From: Proteiniclasticum ruminis | GTDB lineage: Bacteria; Bacillota; Clostridia; Clostridiales; Clostridiaceae | DNA length: 64,000 nucleotides | NCBI RefSeq assembly: GCF_900115135.1 | Contig: NZ_FOVK01000001.1 | Coordinates: 496,001-560,000, forward strand | Direction: 5' to 3' | Shown: positions 8,564-17,871 of the stretch, in pieces | How the letters are laid out: each line of letters starts with the position of its first letter | Position numbering within the stretch: position 1 is the first letter of the stretch | The notes under the pieces: generated by a model | Database searches by the model: none | What the model saw: only the letters and a program-made list of their open reading frames with translations | What the model was told of the DNA's origin: nothing | Position numbers and translations under genes: made by a program

Positions 8564-10318
8564 ATGAACAACAGTAATGAAAAAATCCATTTGAAAATCA
8601 ATGGCACCGATATAGCGGTCGACAAAGGAACTACGATTCATGAAGCGGCTAAATTAGTGAATGCAGATATTCCAACCCTTTGTCATCTGAATCTGGAAGG
8701 TTTTGGCATGATCAATAAAACAGCTTCCTGCAGAGTGTGTATGGTAGAGGTTCTAGGCCGACAGGCACTGGCACCCTCTTGTTCTGAAACTGTCACGGAA
8801 GGGATGGAAGTCATTACCGATTCTTTAAAAGCAGTTTCAGCGAGAAGAATCAATCTGGAACTACTGCTGTCCAATCACCCCATGGAATGTCTTACCTGCA
8901 GAAAAAATCTTCAATGTGATCTTCAGGCTCTTGCAAAAAAACTTGGTATTTACGATATCCCGTTTACAGGGGAAAAAATGAACCGTCCCATCGACAAAAG
9001 CTCCTATGCCCTTGTCAAAAATCCGGACAAATGCATCATGTGCAGACGCTGTGAGACCATGTGCAACGAGGTGCAAACCTGCGGAATCTTATCCGCAAAC
9101 AAACGCGGCTTTGATGCATTTGTAGGTCCAGCATTTAATCTTGATATGATTGACACTTCCTGTACCTTCTGTGGTCAGTGTGTTGCTGTGTGTCCCACAG
9201 GAGCCCTGTCAGAGGTGAACAACATGCATAAAGTCTGGGCGGCTTTGCTGAAAAAAGAAAAGCATGTTGTCGTTCAGGTGGCCCCTGCTGTTCGTGTAGC
9301 CATTGGTGAAATGTTCGGAATGGAACCAGGGGTCATCACCACAGGTCAGCTTGCAACTGCCTTTAGAAGAATGGGCTTTAATGGTGTTTTTGATACCGAC
9401 TGGGCCGCAGACCTGACCATTATTGAAGAAGCTTCAGAGCTCCTTCATCGTCTGGAACATGGCGGAAAGCTTCCCATCCTGACCAGCTGCTGTCCTGCTT
9501 GGGTCCGCTTCTTTGAATATCAGTTCCCAGAGCTTCTTGATATTCCTTCCACTTGCAAATCTCCTCAAATTATGATGGGTACAATGATCAAAACATACTA
9601 TGCGGAGAAAATGGGCATTTCACCAGAAGACATCATCGTGGTCAGTGTTATGCCCTGTATTGCAAAGAAAGCAGAAGTTCAACGTGATGAACTGAAACTA
9701 GGCGAGCTGAAGGATGTGGACTGGGTCATCACAACCAGGGAGCTTGGATATATGCTGAAAGAAGCGGGCATTGATTTTTCCACTCTGCCTGAAGGAGAGT
9801 TTGATCAGATTCTCGGAGAGAGCACCGGAGCTTCTGTTATTTTTGGTGCCACTGGCGGAGTAATTGAAGCTGCTCTTCGAACTGCTTATGAATGGATCAC
9901 TGGAGAAGAACTTATAGAAGTTGATTTTCAGCAGCTGAGAGGACTGGATGGCATACGCCAGGCTACCGTGATGATCAAGGATCAGGAGCTTCACATCGGC
10001 ATCGCCCATGGACTTGGAAATGCAAGGAAAATGCTTGAGGGTATATCCAGAGGAGATCTTCACTTCCACGCCATTGAAATTATGGCTTGTCCGGGTGGTT
10101 GTATTGGCGGCGGTGGACAGCCCTATCACCATGGAGATATTCATGTCATAGAAAAGAGGCAGCAGGCAATTTATAAGGAAGATGCCGGGAAGGTTAAGAG
10201 AAAGTCCCACGAGAATGAGATGGTGATGAAGCTGTATCGTGAGTACATCGGAGAGCCCTATGGAGAAAAAGCACACGAACTTCTTCACACAAGCTACACC
10301 CCCAGGAAGATGATTTAG
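8564..10318 (+). CDS. hydA: [FeFe] hydrogenase catalytic subunit HydA
   Basis: A 584-residue [FeFe] hydrogenase. The N terminus has a plant-type [2Fe-2S] domain (TLCHLN, then CRVC), a His-ligated [4Fe-4S] site (HPMECLTC...C), and a double [4Fe-4S] domain (CIMCRRCETMC and CTFCGQCVAVC). The H-cluster motifs are all present: TSCCPAW, MPCIAKKAE and MACPGGCIGGGGQP. The start at 8564 is favoured by AGGTG upstream; GTG 8552 and ATG 8555 are possible alternatives. The gene follows hydB with almost no gap. Maturases HydEFG are not in the window. Confidence 0.96.
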   Translation: MNNSNEKIHLKINGTDIAVDKGTTIHEAAKLVNADIPTLCHLNLEGFGMINKTASCRVCMVEVLGRQALAPSCSETVTEGMEVITDSLKAVSARRINLELLLSNHPMECLTCRKNLQCDLQALAKKLGIYDIPFTGEKMNRPIDKSSYALVKNPDKCIMCRRCETMCNEVQTCGILSANKRGFDAFVGPAFNLDMIDTSCTFCGQCVAVCPTGALSEVNNMHKVWAALLKKEKHVVVQVAPAVRVAIGEMFGMEPGVITTGQLATAFRRMGFNGVFDTDWAADLTIIEEASELLHRLEHGGKLPILTSCCPAWVRFFEYQFPELLDIPSTCKSPQIMMGTMIKTYYAEKMGISPEDIIVVSVMPCIAKKAEVQRDELKLGELKDVDWVITTRELGYMLKEAGIDFSTLPEGEFDQILGESTGASVIFGATGGVIEAALRTAYEWITGEELIEVDFQQLRGLDGIRQATVMIKDQELHIGIAHGLGNARKMLEGISRGDLHFHAIEIMACPGGCIGGGGQPYHHGDIHVIEKRQQAIYKEDAGKVKRKSHENEMVMKLYREYIGEPYGEKAHELLHTSYTPRKMI

Positions 10319-10363
10319 TAAAACCATTTCATCGATTGCATGCAATTTATTTTCTTGGACCTA

Positions 10364-10392
10364 TTGAGATATCTCTCACAATGCGTTATCAT
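10364..10392 (+). promoter_or_regulatory. Candidate promoter for fprA
   Basis: TTGAGA (10364-10369), a 17-base spacer and TATCAT (10387-10392), about 78 bases before the fprA start. The -35 overlaps a perfect GAGATATCTC palindrome. No terminator is visible after hydA, so fprA may also be read from the hyd promoter. Confidence 0.45.
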
Positions 10393-10469
10393 ATTCTATG
10401 GAAGAAGATTTCTATGATGATTTCATGGAGTTCAATAATAAATGAAAAAGGCCATAGGAGGAACGAATT

Positions 10470-11678
10470 TTGTATAATGTAAGAGAAATTTCCCCAAATA
10501 TCTACTGGGTTGGTGGAAATGACAGAAGACTGGAACAGTTTGAAAACCTATTCCCATTAGCCAATGGTGTATCCTATAACTCTTATCTCATCTTGGATGA
10601 GAAGACAGCACTCATCGACACTGTCGATGATGCAATTACAGACCAGTACTTGGAAAACATCACCCATTTAATGAATGGACGTGAACTGGATTACCTGATC
10701 ATCAACCATATGGAACCAGACCACTGTGGCAATATCGAGAACATCGTAAAAATGTACCCAAATGTAAAAGTTGTTGGAAATACTAAGTCATTTACTCTCT
10801 TCCATCAGTTCTACAATATGGATATCACCGCTAACCAGATGATTGTGAAAGAGGGCGACGAACTGAGCCTTGGAACACATAACCTGAAGTTTGTTTTTGC
10901 ACCAATGGTCCATTGGCCAGAAGTCATGATGAACTTGGAGACCACTAAAGGAATTTTGTTTGCCGCTGACGCATTCGGTACCTTTGGTGCATTAGCCGGT
11001 AATCTCTTCGACGATGAGATTGACTATGCAAATCTCTATATCGATGAAGCCAGAAGATACTATTCCAACATTGTAGGAAAATTCGGTGCACAAGTTCAGT
11101 CCGTATTTAAGAAAATTGCTGGACAGGAAATCAACATGATCTGTTCTCTGCATGGTCCCATCTTCAGAAGTGATATCAGTCTGATCCTTGACCTTTATGA
11201 TAAGTGGTCGAAGTATGAAGCCGAAAAAGACGGTGTTGTCATTTTCTACGGTTCCATGTACGGCAATACAGCAAACACCGCAGATGCACTCGCCAATAAA
11301 CTGGCTCAAAGAGGTGTCACTGATATTCGTGTATATGATGTTTCAAAAACACATCCATCCTATATCATCAGCGACATATTCAAATACAGTCATTTAGTGG
11401 CTGCAGCGCCCACCTATAATATGGGACTATATTATCCTATGGATAATCTGCTGCATGAAATGGCTGCACTGGGTGTAAAAAACAGAAAAGTGGCTCTCAT
11501 TGGAAACCACAGCTGGGCCAGTGCCGCTCTGAAGATCATGACCGAAAGGTTCGCTTCCATGAAAAACATGGAAATCATCGGAGATTCTCTGGATATCAAA
11601 TCCAGACTAAAGGATGGCGAAGAGCAGAAACTGGATGATCTGGCAGATGCTATTGCAAGTTCAGTACTAAAGAAATAA
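10470..11678 (+). CDS. fprA: A-type flavodiiron protein FprA
   Basis: A 402-residue flavodiiron protein that reduces oxygen to water and/or NO to N2O. The N-terminal metallo-beta-lactamase domain has the diiron ligands (HMEPDHCGN near residues 80-88, then HWPEV, ADAFG and LHGP). The C-terminal third is a flavodoxin domain that begins near VIFYGSMYGNTA, the FMN phosphate loop. There is no rubredoxin extension, so this is class A. The start is TTG with AGGAGG eight bases upstream. Its place right after the oxygen-sensitive hydrogenase suggests a protective role. Confidence 0.95.
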   Translation: MYNVREISPNIYWVGGNDRRLEQFENLFPLANGVSYNSYLILDEKTALIDTVDDAITDQYLENITHLMNGRELDYLIINHMEPDHCGNIENIVKMYPNVKVVGNTKSFTLFHQFYNMDITANQMIVKEGDELSLGTHNLKFVFAPMVHWPEVMMNLETTKGILFAADAFGTFGALAGNLFDDEIDYANLYIDEARRYYSNIVGKFGAQVQSVFKKIAGQEINMICSLHGPIFRSDISLILDLYDKWSKYEAEKDGVVIFYGSMYGNTANTADALANKLAQRGVTDIRVYDVSKTHPSYIISDIFKYSHLVAAAPTYNMGLYYPMDNLLHEMAALGVKNRKVALIGNHSWASAALKIMTERFASMKNMEIIGDSLDIKSRLKDGEEQKLDDLADAIASSVLKK

Positions 11679-11682
11679 AGCT

Positions 11683-11722
11683 AAAAACAAGGATGAACCT
11701 GCTAGGATTCATCCTTGTTTTT
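11683..11722. terminator. Bidirectional terminator between fprA and pilT-like
   Basis: AAAAACAAGGATGAA and TTCATCCTTGTTTTT form a strong stem with A and T runs on both sides, so it works in both directions. The stop codon of the minus-strand PilT-like gene lies inside the loop. Confidence 0.9.
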
Positions 11723-12676
11723 ATGTTTGAATCTTTTCATGCCCTGCTTCTCGCCAAGCAGAAGCAAATTGTCAATCTGATGGAAACGTCCTTCACGAAT
11801 GGTATTCTCCATAGACGTGCTATTGATGAAAAGCTCGTAATCAAGTTCGGTCTGGCTTTCTGAATAAATGAGTTTTTGGGACAAAATAAAGTTCAGATTC
11901 TGGGACAATTGAAATCGCACAAACTCTTTTTCCTGTTCCTGAAACATAGACAGCATCCTTGTTAAGGTCCTTGCAGCCCCCATGGAATGGATGCTGCCAA
12001 TGATGCCATGTCCTGCTTCCGCTGCTGAAATCGCAGCTTTCAGTGCCCCCAGCGTTCTAATCTCTCCAATCATGAGAAAGTCCGGACTTTGCCTCAATGC
12101 ATCATGGATACCTCTTTCAAAACCAGCAAAATCTGTGCCCAGCTCTCGCTGAGTCAGCTCCCCCTTTAGTCCGCTATAAGAAAACTCCACTGGATCTTCC
12201 AAAGTGATCATATGGACTTTTTCTTTCATAAGAATATCTTGTGCGATGGACGCCAAAGAAGTAGACTTGCCTGACCCTGTTTTCCCTACAATGAGTGAAA
12301 GCCCTCTTTTGTTCAACACTCTTTTTGAAAGATGTTCCGGTAACCCAAGTTCTGTTAAAGAAGGGATCTCATTTTTTATGACTCTGATTACAGCACATTT
12401 TTTTCCCATGGAAGAGAAGAAGTTTGCACGGTATCTTCCGTTTTCTTCAAATCCAACGTCCATACCGGAAGTTCCTCCCCCGATATATTCCTGGACATAA
12501 CCCGCCGGCTGCATCAGTGTGAAAAACCGTGACATCTGAGCTTTCGAAACACTTACTTCTGATTCCATGAGCTTTCCTTTAATGCGATAGACCGCTCTTT
12601 GTTCTTCCTTCATAACAATATCAGAAGCACCAAGGCCTCTGGCTTCATTTAAAATATATTGAATGCATCGATCCAT
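11702..12676 (-). CDS. PilT-like type IV pilus ATPase
   Basis: A 324-residue secretion/pilus ATPase. It shows the PilT order: N-terminal PAS-like domain, Walker A (GKTGSGKST, near 135), Asp box (TLEDPVEF), Walker B (SPDFLMIGEIR), His box (GSIHSMGAA), and a C-terminal segment like the PilT AIRNLI region, here SMENTIREG. PilT powers pilus retraction. The usual partners (pilB, pilC, prepilins) are absent from the window. It overlaps aroE by 28 bases, so it is translated from within the aroE end. A role outside pili, or partners elsewhere, is possible. Confidence 0.85.
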   Translation of the reverse strand: MDRCIQYILNEARGLGASDIVMKEEQRAVYRIKGKLMESEVSVSKAQMSRFFTLMQPAGYVQEYIGGGTSGMDVGFEENGRYRANFFSSMGKKCAVIRVIKNEIPSLTELGLPEHLSKRVLNKRGLSLIVGKTGSGKSTSLASIAQDILMKEKVHMITLEDPVEFSYSGLKGELTQRELGTDFAGFERGIHDALRQSPDFLMIGEIRTLGALKAAISAAEAGHGIIGSIHSMGAARTLTRMLSMFQEQEKEFVRFQLSQNLNFILSQKLIYSESQTELDYELFINSTSMENTIREGRFHQIDNLLLLGEKQGMKRFKHKNKDES

Positions 12677-13410
12677 AATTCCTGACTCTTTCTAGCCTGA
12701 TTGTAAAGCATACTCTCGCCATTCACCACCTGAAGACCAACACTGCTGCCAAAACGCAGAAAAGAAGAGTGCATCGGTTCATAATTTAAGTCATACAATA
12801 TGGTATTTTCACTGTACTGCTTGATTTCTATGGGCATTTCATCCTGCTGGATATTTCCAAGCTTTGTGGCATTGATCACCAGTGAAAATGGTCTGACATC
12901 AGATACCGCATCCAGAGGTCTGATGGATAATGCTTTTGGAAACTCCTTCCGTCTGGTCTCCGATCTGAAGGCCATATGGATCCTTGCATCCAATTTCACC
13001 AATGCTGTATATACAGCTTTCGCAGCGCCACCGCTGCCGAGGATCAGCACATCTTTTCCCTTCACACTGATTCTATTGTCCTCTAGTGACTGCATGAATC
13101 CGAACACATCTGTATTATAGCCAATTCTCCACCCATTTTTGATGACTACAGTGTTCACCGCGCCACATTCCAACGCAGTACTATCCAGTTCATGCAGATA
13201 CCCAATGATCTCTTCTTTATAAGGAATCGTGACATTAAATCCGATGATCTCATTTTTCGTCAGATCGTCAATGAACTTCTGAATGTGTTCTCGCGGAAGA
13301 TCAAAAAGTTCATAAGAAATCATCAGCCGTTTTTTTTCGAATAACCTCTGATGGATCTCGGGAGATTTCGAATAGGATATTCTTCTTCCAAGTAAGCCTG
13401 TTTTTCTCAA
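12649..13410 (-). CDS. aroE: Shikimate dehydrogenase AroE
   Basis: A 253-residue shikimate dehydrogenase, reducing 3-dehydroshikimate to shikimate with NADPH in aromatic amino acid synthesis. The substrate motif is at the N terminus (SKSPEIHQ), the catalytic lysine in NVTIPYKE, the conserved GAVNT and NTDVFGF motifs in the middle, and the nucleotide loop GSGGAAKAV follows. The start is TTG with AAAGGAG upstream. It lies after the udk terminator and overlaps pilT-like, so these two form a unit. The pathway partner aroD is elsewhere in the window (35975-36730). Confidence 0.93.
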   Translation of the reverse strand: MRKTGLLGRRISYSKSPEIHQRLFEKKRLMISYELFDLPREHIQKFIDDLTKNEIIGFNVTIPYKEEIIGYLHELDSTALECGAVNTVVIKNGWRIGYNTDVFGFMQSLEDNRISVKGKDVLILGSGGAAKAVYTALVKLDARIHMAFRSETRRKEFPKALSIRPLDAVSDVRPFSLVINATKLGNIQQDEMPIEIKQYSENTILYDLNYEPMHSSFLRFGSSVGLQVVNGESMLYNQARKSQELWIDAFNIF

Positions 13411-13465
13411 ATGTATGCTCCTTTCTTTTGTTCTTAACTCTATTATAAGGACTGTAACTGAAAAT

Positions 13466-13490
13466 AAACAAAAGGGAGCACCGCTCCCTT
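13466..13490 (-). terminator. Terminator after udk
   Basis: AAGGGAGC/GCTCCCTT stem with a three-base loop followed by TTGTTTATTTT on the minus strand, directly after the udk stop. It separates the trmR-trhP-udk operon from aroE. Confidence 0.8.
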
Positions 13491-13499
13491 GTTAATTTT

Positions 13500-14177
13500 C
13501 TATGAATCAGATTTTAGTATTTCCTGAACATGGCTGAATGAGGGTTCATCCTGAGGTTGTTCGGTCAGGTGCTGCTTTATGGTTGAAACCAGAATATCAA
13601 TTGCTACTCTGTTCTTGCCACCTTCCGGTACAATAAGATCTGCATATCTTTTGGTTGGTTCGATGAACTGCAGGTGCATCGGACGCACAACGCTGAGATA
13701 CTGCTCAATGACCGATTCGAGTGTTCTTCCTCTGTCCCTGATATCTCTCGTGAGTCTTCTTAGGATTCGGATATCCGCATCTGTGTCCACGTAGATTTTA
13801 ATATCAAACAAATCCCGTAATTTTTCGTCTTCCAAGATAAGAATTCCTTCTACGATGATAATATCCTTAGGCTCTTCTTTGATCGTTTCTTTTTTTCTGT
13901 TATGTACGGTGAAGTCATAGATTGGCATTTCAATGGCTTCCCCTCTCAGAAGGGTTTCTAAATGCTCTATCAAAAGCGGTGTATCGAATGCGTGAGGATG
14001 ATCATAATTTGTTTTTGTTCTTTCATCGAATGTCAAATGACTCTGATCTTTGTAATAGGAGTCCTGCATGATGATTGCAATACTCTCCTTCTTGAAGTTC
14101 CTGTAAATGGACTTTGCTACTGTACTTTTACCAGATCCCGTTCCTCCGGTAATACCAATGAGTATCGGTTTTTTCAT
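13500..14177 (-). CDS. udk: Uridine kinase
   Basis: A 225-residue uridine/cytidine kinase that makes UMP and CMP in pyrimidine salvage. The P-loop is GGTGSGKST near residues 10-18; [15 protein letters not shown] and EGILIL are family motifs, and the lid contains [12 protein letters not shown]. It overlaps trhP by four bases (ATGA type), showing translational coupling in the trmR-trhP-udk operon, the same neighbours as in Bacillus subtilis. A terminator follows. Confidence 0.95.
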   Translation of the reverse strand: MKKPILIGITGGTGSGKSTVAKSIYRNFKKESIAIIMQDSYYKDQSHLTFDERTKTNYDHPHAFDTPLLIEHLETLLRGEAIEMPIYDFTVHNRKKETIKEEPKDIIIVEGILILEDEKLRDLFDIKIYVDTDADIRILRRLTRDIRDRGRTLESVIEQYLSVVRPMHLQFIEPTKRYADLIVPEGGKNRVAIDILVSTIKQHLTEQPQDEPSFSHVQEILKSDS

Positions 14178-15400
14178 TCTACATCATCCTTCTCTATTAT
14201 CAGTATATCATTTGGTTGAAGACTCACTTCTGAGTAAGCACTGAAATCCATTGCCGCTTTGTTCGCCACATCTATTTGATTTCCTTCCTCATCCATGAAC
14301 TCTGTGATTACAGTTTCTATTATATCATCAGATGGTCTCATTATCTTGATTTTATCACCTGGGAACAATCTGTTTTTCTGACCAATGAGATATCTTCCCT
14401 GACCAAGATCCTCTTTGACAATCCCCACAAGTTCATGGGTTCTCACATAAGAACTGGAGCCGTAAACTTGGGAATTTCCTCGGCCAAAGTAGAAACCTGT
14501 ATAGTACTCCCTGTGACTCACCATACTGAGAATATCCATCCATTTCTTATCATATTGGTACGCTTCCGGGTTTTCCACATACGCATCAATGGCAGCTCGG
14601 TAAGCCTTCACGATGGCGGCCACATAGAATTCCGACTTCATACGTCCTTCAATCTTCAAAGACTGCAGACCTGATTGAATCAGTTCCGGAATGTGCTCAA
14701 TCATACACATGTCCTTGGAGTTCATAATATACGTGCCCCGTTCATCTTCTGTAATCTCCATCAGTTCACCTGGACGCTTTTCTTCCATCAGATAGTATTT
14801 ATACCTGCAGGGCTGAGCACATGCTCCTCTATTCGCATCACGGCCGGTCATATAGTTGGATAACAGACAACGTCCTGAATAGGCCATACACATGGAACCA
14901 TGGACAAAGGCCTCAAGCTCCAGCTCTTCCGGAATATTCTCCCGTATCGCATGAATTTCTTTCATGGTCAGCTCTCTTGCAAGAATAATACGCTGAACAC
15001 CCATCTTGTGCCAGAAAATAGCTGATCTGGAGTTCACATTGTTCGCCTGTGTGGACAAATGAAGTTCCATATTGGGAACCACTTCTCTTGCGGTCATAAT
15101 AATCCCAGGATCAGATACAATGAGTGCATCCACACCCAGCTCTTCCAGACTAACCAGATACTCCTCAAGACCTTTCATGTCACTTTCATGGGGAAACACA
15201 TTGATGGTCACATAGACCTTCTTCCCACGGTCATGAGCATACTTCAATCCTTCTGTCATTTCTTCATTGGTGAAGTTGTCTGAAAATGCACGAAGATTTA
15301 ATCTTGCTCCTCCCATAAATACCGCATCAGCACCATAGTCGATTGCAGTTTTCAGTTTGCTGAGATTGCCCGCAGGGGCTAATAGTTCCGGTTTAAACAT
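14174..15400 (-). CDS. trhP: U32 family tRNA hydroxylation protein TrhP
   Basis: A 408-residue U32 family protein (old name: peptidase U32, collagenase-like). It has the LLAPAGN start, the U32 signature with conserved cysteines ([18 protein letters not shown], then GACAQPCR), and a C-terminal beta domain. TrhP proteins form 5-hydroxyuridine at the tRNA wobble position using prephenate. Only one copy is present, whereas B. subtilis has two. It sits two bases after trmR, whose enzyme methylates this product, and overlaps udk. The neighbourhood supports TrhP rather than another U32 subgroup. Confidence 0.88.
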   Translation of the reverse strand: MFKPELLAPAGNLSKLKTAIDYGADAVFMGGARLNLRAFSDNFTNEEMTEGLKYAHDRGKKVYVTINVFPHESDMKGLEEYLVSLEELGVDALIVSDPGIIMTAREVVPNMELHLSTQANNVNSRSAIFWHKMGVQRIILARELTMKEIHAIRENIPEELELEAFVHGSMCMAYSGRCLLSNYMTGRDANRGACAQPCRYKYYLMEEKRPGELMEITEDERGTYIMNSKDMCMIEHIPELIQSGLQSLKIEGRMKSEFYVAAIVKAYRAAIDAYVENPEAYQYDKKWMDILSMVSHREYYTGFYFGRGNSQVYGSSSYVRTHELVGIVKEDLGQGRYLIGQKNRLFPGDKIKIMRPSDDIIETVITEFMDEEGNQIDVANKAAMDFSAYSEVSLQPNDILIIEKDDVE

Positions 15401-15402
15401 TT

Positions 15403-16035
15403 TTATTTTTTCCTCCTGATTAACAACATTCCATCGCTGATACTGAGCAGCGAGACAACAAGGTCTTCTCTTTCATGGACATATCGGATAAAATCCTTCA
15501 GATTCACGATATTGGTCCTATGTTTTCGAGCCACTTCTTCTTCTGCCACCAGTCCCTTATAAAGGACATTGTCACAGAGAATCATGCCATCTTCCGACAG
15601 TCTTGGCAGTGATAAGTCCAAATATTCCCTGTAATGAGACTTACCGGCATCCATGAAGATAAAGTCATACACCTGATCACTTTTTCCTAAAAAACCAGCA
15701 CAATCATCCAGAACAACCTGAATCCTATCCTCATACCCTTTCTTTTTTATGTTTTCCAAAGCGAGGTCCCGCATGGATTCATCTCTTTCCACAGAAGTAA
15801 TCTGACCTTCTCCATGCATAGCCATCACGAGAGCCGAATAACCAATGGCTGTTCCAAGCTCAAGAATGGTCTGTGGTTTATTTGAAGCAATCATAAACCC
15901 CAAAAACCTTGCTGCATCTTTCATCACAATGGGTACATAATTCTCTTTTGCGTAAAACTCTAAATCTTGCAGCTCCTGAATACCACCAAAACTCTCGATG
16001 TACTCAGTAACTTTTTTATGGACAATTCCACTCAT
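15403..16035 (-). CDS. trmR: tRNA 5-hydroxyuridine O-methyltransferase TrmR
   Basis: A 210-residue class I SAM-dependent O-methyltransferase (COMT-like fold). Motif I is ILELGTAIGYSA near residue 60; FIFMDAGKSHY carries a metal-binding aspartate, and CDNVLYKGLV follows. The family member TrmR (YrrM) methylates 5-hydroxyuridine to 5-methoxyuridine at tRNA position 34. The next gene, two bases on, is trhP, which makes the substrate. It is the first gene of the operon and has a consensus promoter upstream. Confidence 0.88.
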   Translation of the reverse strand: MSGIVHKKVTEYIESFGGIQELQDLEFYAKENYVPIVMKDAARFLGFMIASNKPQTILELGTAIGYSALVMAMHGEGQITSVERDESMRDLALENIKKKGYEDRIQVVLDDCAGFLGKSDQVYDFIFMDAGKSHYREYLDLSLPRLSEDGMILCDNVLYKGLVAEEEVARKHRTNIVNLKDFIRYVHEREDLVVSLLSISDGMLLIRRKK

Positions 16036-16081
16036 CTTCTCACCTGCACCTGATACTTTGTTCGCTAAAATTTCCTATACC

Positions 16082-16110
16082 ATTATATAAGATTTGACAA
16101 TACTTATCAA
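16082..16110 (-). promoter_or_regulatory. Promoter of trmR-trhP-udk
   Basis: TTGATA, a 17-base spacer and TATAAT on the minus strand, about 47 bases before the trmR start. A clear sigma-A type promoter. Confidence 0.8.
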
Positions 16111-16158
16111 ACCTTTGCTTGCTCTTCATTATCACTCAGCAGGATCTTCAACACTTTA

Positions 16159-16737
16159 CTACAGATTGCTGTATCCTTTTTCTGTAAGTATGCCATGCAC
16201 TTTTTCATCAAAGACATCCCAGGGAAGTGCATCTTCTTCCATTTCCGAGAATGCTACAAGAATCCGCTTGAATCTCCCTCGAGGCAGAAATCTGTCATAG
16301 AACCCACCACCATATCCTAATCGGAATCCATCTTTTGTGAATGCGACACATGGAACAAAGGCAATGTCTATTTTCCCTGGATCCATCTGATAGGTAAGAT
16401 CTTTTGGTTCTAGAATCCCATGAAGACCTGGTGAAAGATCTTCCATGGAGTCAATCTCACACGCTTCCATATGGCCTAAGGATACGGTCTTCGGCACCAG
16501 AACTCTCTTGCCTTTTGCCAGTGCATCCTGAATGATCCGTGTGGTATTCACTTCTGTTTCCTGTCCCACATATATGAATATTGTCCCTGCAAGTAAATAA
16601 TCCTTCTGTTTTTTCAGCACTTCTAGAATTTCTTTGGATGCCGATTCCCTGTACCTGGAATCCAGATTGCGCTGTTTGCCAATCAGCTTGCTTCTGAGCT
16701 CTTTTTTCTGAAGCTTCACTTCTTCGTTGATCATCAT
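16159..16737 (-). CDS. 5-formyltetrahydrofolate cyclo-ligase
   Basis: A 192-residue ATP-dependent enzyme that turns 5-formyl-THF into 5,10-methenyl-THF, clearing an inhibitory folate. Family motifs: KKELRSKLI at the start, a central FVPCVAFTKDGFRLGYGGGFYDRFL block with the nucleotide-binding glycines, and the PWDVFDEKV end. It lies between the mltG terminator, only about 30 bases upstream, and the trmR promoter. No own promoter is obvious, so it may depend on read-through of that terminator. Confidence 0.92.
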   Translation of the reverse strand: MMINEEVKLQKKELRSKLIGKQRNLDSRYRESASKEILEVLKKQKDYLLAGTIFIYVGQETEVNTTRIIQDALAKGKRVLVPKTVSLGHMEACEIDSMEDLSPGLHGILEPKDLTYQMDPGKIDIAFVPCVAFTKDGFRLGYGGGFYDRFLPRGRFKRILVAFSEMEEDALPWDVFDEKVHGILTEKGYSNL

Positions 16738-16765
16738 TATCTTCCACTTCCTTCATTCTCTTTTC

Positions 16766-16802
16766 GAAAAAGAAACCCCCAATCCTAAGGATTAGAGGTT
16801 TC
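16766..16802 (-). terminator. Terminator after mltG
   Basis: A 14-bp stem (GAAACCTCTAATCC with GGATTGGGGGTTTC, including G-T pairs), three-base loop, then TTTTTC on the minus strand. Confidence 0.85.
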
Positions 16803-16818
16803 ATCTTTGTGTAAAGAA

Positions 16819-17841
16819 CTAGTTCCCCTGAAACTCTCTTTTCTTCTGGAGGAACTCATTGTAATCGCTGGTGAAAAAATGCTGCCTGATACTTGGATCC
16901 AACACATAATAAAGATATTCTGTGATTTCAGGATTGATTGCAGCTTTTATCGCTGCAGCACCAGGGCTTGCGATGGGACCGATGGGAAGCGCCCGAACAT
17001 AGTAAGTGTTATAGGGAGACTCCACCTTCAGGTCCTCTAATGTCACCTTGTCCTTCGCGTTCAGACCAAGCGCATATACCACCGTAGCATCCAGCTGAAG
17101 CTTGTCTCCTTTGGATAATCTGTTATAGATTACCGAAGCGACTCTAGGCATCTCTTCAACACTGGCTGCTTCTCTCTCAATCATAGAAGCGATTGTAATC
17201 AGTTCATTCCACTCGGAAGTAGGAAGATCCTCTCCGGTTTCTTTCAGCACTGCATACATTCTGTTGACAAATGCTTTATACATGGTATCCACCACAAAGC
17301 TTGGCGTCTGACCTTTTCTGAACTTATAGGTTGCTGGTGCAAGATATCCTTCCAGCACATAATGCCTTTCATCCGTATTTTCCAGCCAGCTTGGCACGAT
17401 ATAATTTTTTACTGCCTGGATAAATGCCTCTTTGGAAAACAGTCCCTTTTCTTCAAAGGCTTCTCCCATTCTTTCAATGGTGAATCCTTCCGGAATGGCT
17501 ACTGTAACCTCATAAATATCCTCTCCTTCATTCAGTTCCTGAATGATTTCATGGAGAGAACCCTGAGCATTAATTTTGAACGTTCCTGGCTTCAGCGCTG
17601 TCTCAATAGGATTGAATCTGAAATAGACTCTGGTCAAAAGAAGATTTCTGAGTAGGCCTTCATTATCCAGACGAGTCAGCACTCTACTGAAGTTATCGTT
17701 GGGTTCCACATTGACTTCAATGATCTCTTCATTCGTGTTCAGTGGTTTTTCTCCCACACTGTTGTAATAAGCATATCCCACAAGGCCTGTCCCTGCAAGA
17801 ATCAGTACAAAGAAAAGCAAAATGAATAAAAACTTTTTCAA
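16819..17841 (-). CDS. mltG: Endolytic transglycosylase MltG
   Basis: A 340-residue YceG-like enzyme that cleaves nascent peptidoglycan glycan strands. One N-terminal membrane helix (residues about 4-26) anchors it, with the catalytic domain outside. The conserved IASMIEREA contains the catalytic glutamate, followed by VASVIYNRL, LQLDATVVYALG and SPYNTY motifs. The start is TTG behind a GGGGGG stretch. It follows typA by 30 bases on the same strand; a terminator ends the pair. Confidence 0.95.
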   Translation of the reverse strand: MKKFLFILLFFVLILAGTGLVGYAYYNSVGEKPLNTNEEIIEVNVEPNDNFSRVLTRLDNEGLLRNLLLTRVYFRFNPIETALKPGTFKINAQGSLHEIIQELNEGEDIYEVTVAIPEGFTIERMGEAFEEKGLFSKEAFIQAVKNYIVPSWLENTDERHYVLEGYLAPATYKFRKGQTPSFVVDTMYKAFVNRMYAVLKETGEDLPTSEWNELITIASMIEREAASVEEMPRVASVIYNRLSKGDKLQLDATVVYALGLNAKDKVTLEDLKVESPYNTYYVRALPIGPIASPGAAAIKAAINPEITEYLYYVLDPSIRQHFFTSDYNEFLQKKREFQGN

Positions 17842-17871
17842 GATAGTCCCCCCTGCTCTAGATTGTTCGTA

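Noticed and set aside
10319-10469. 15-codon frame (starting MEEDFYDD) between hydA and fprA
   Set aside because: No ribosome site, very short, and ends just before the fprA site by chance.
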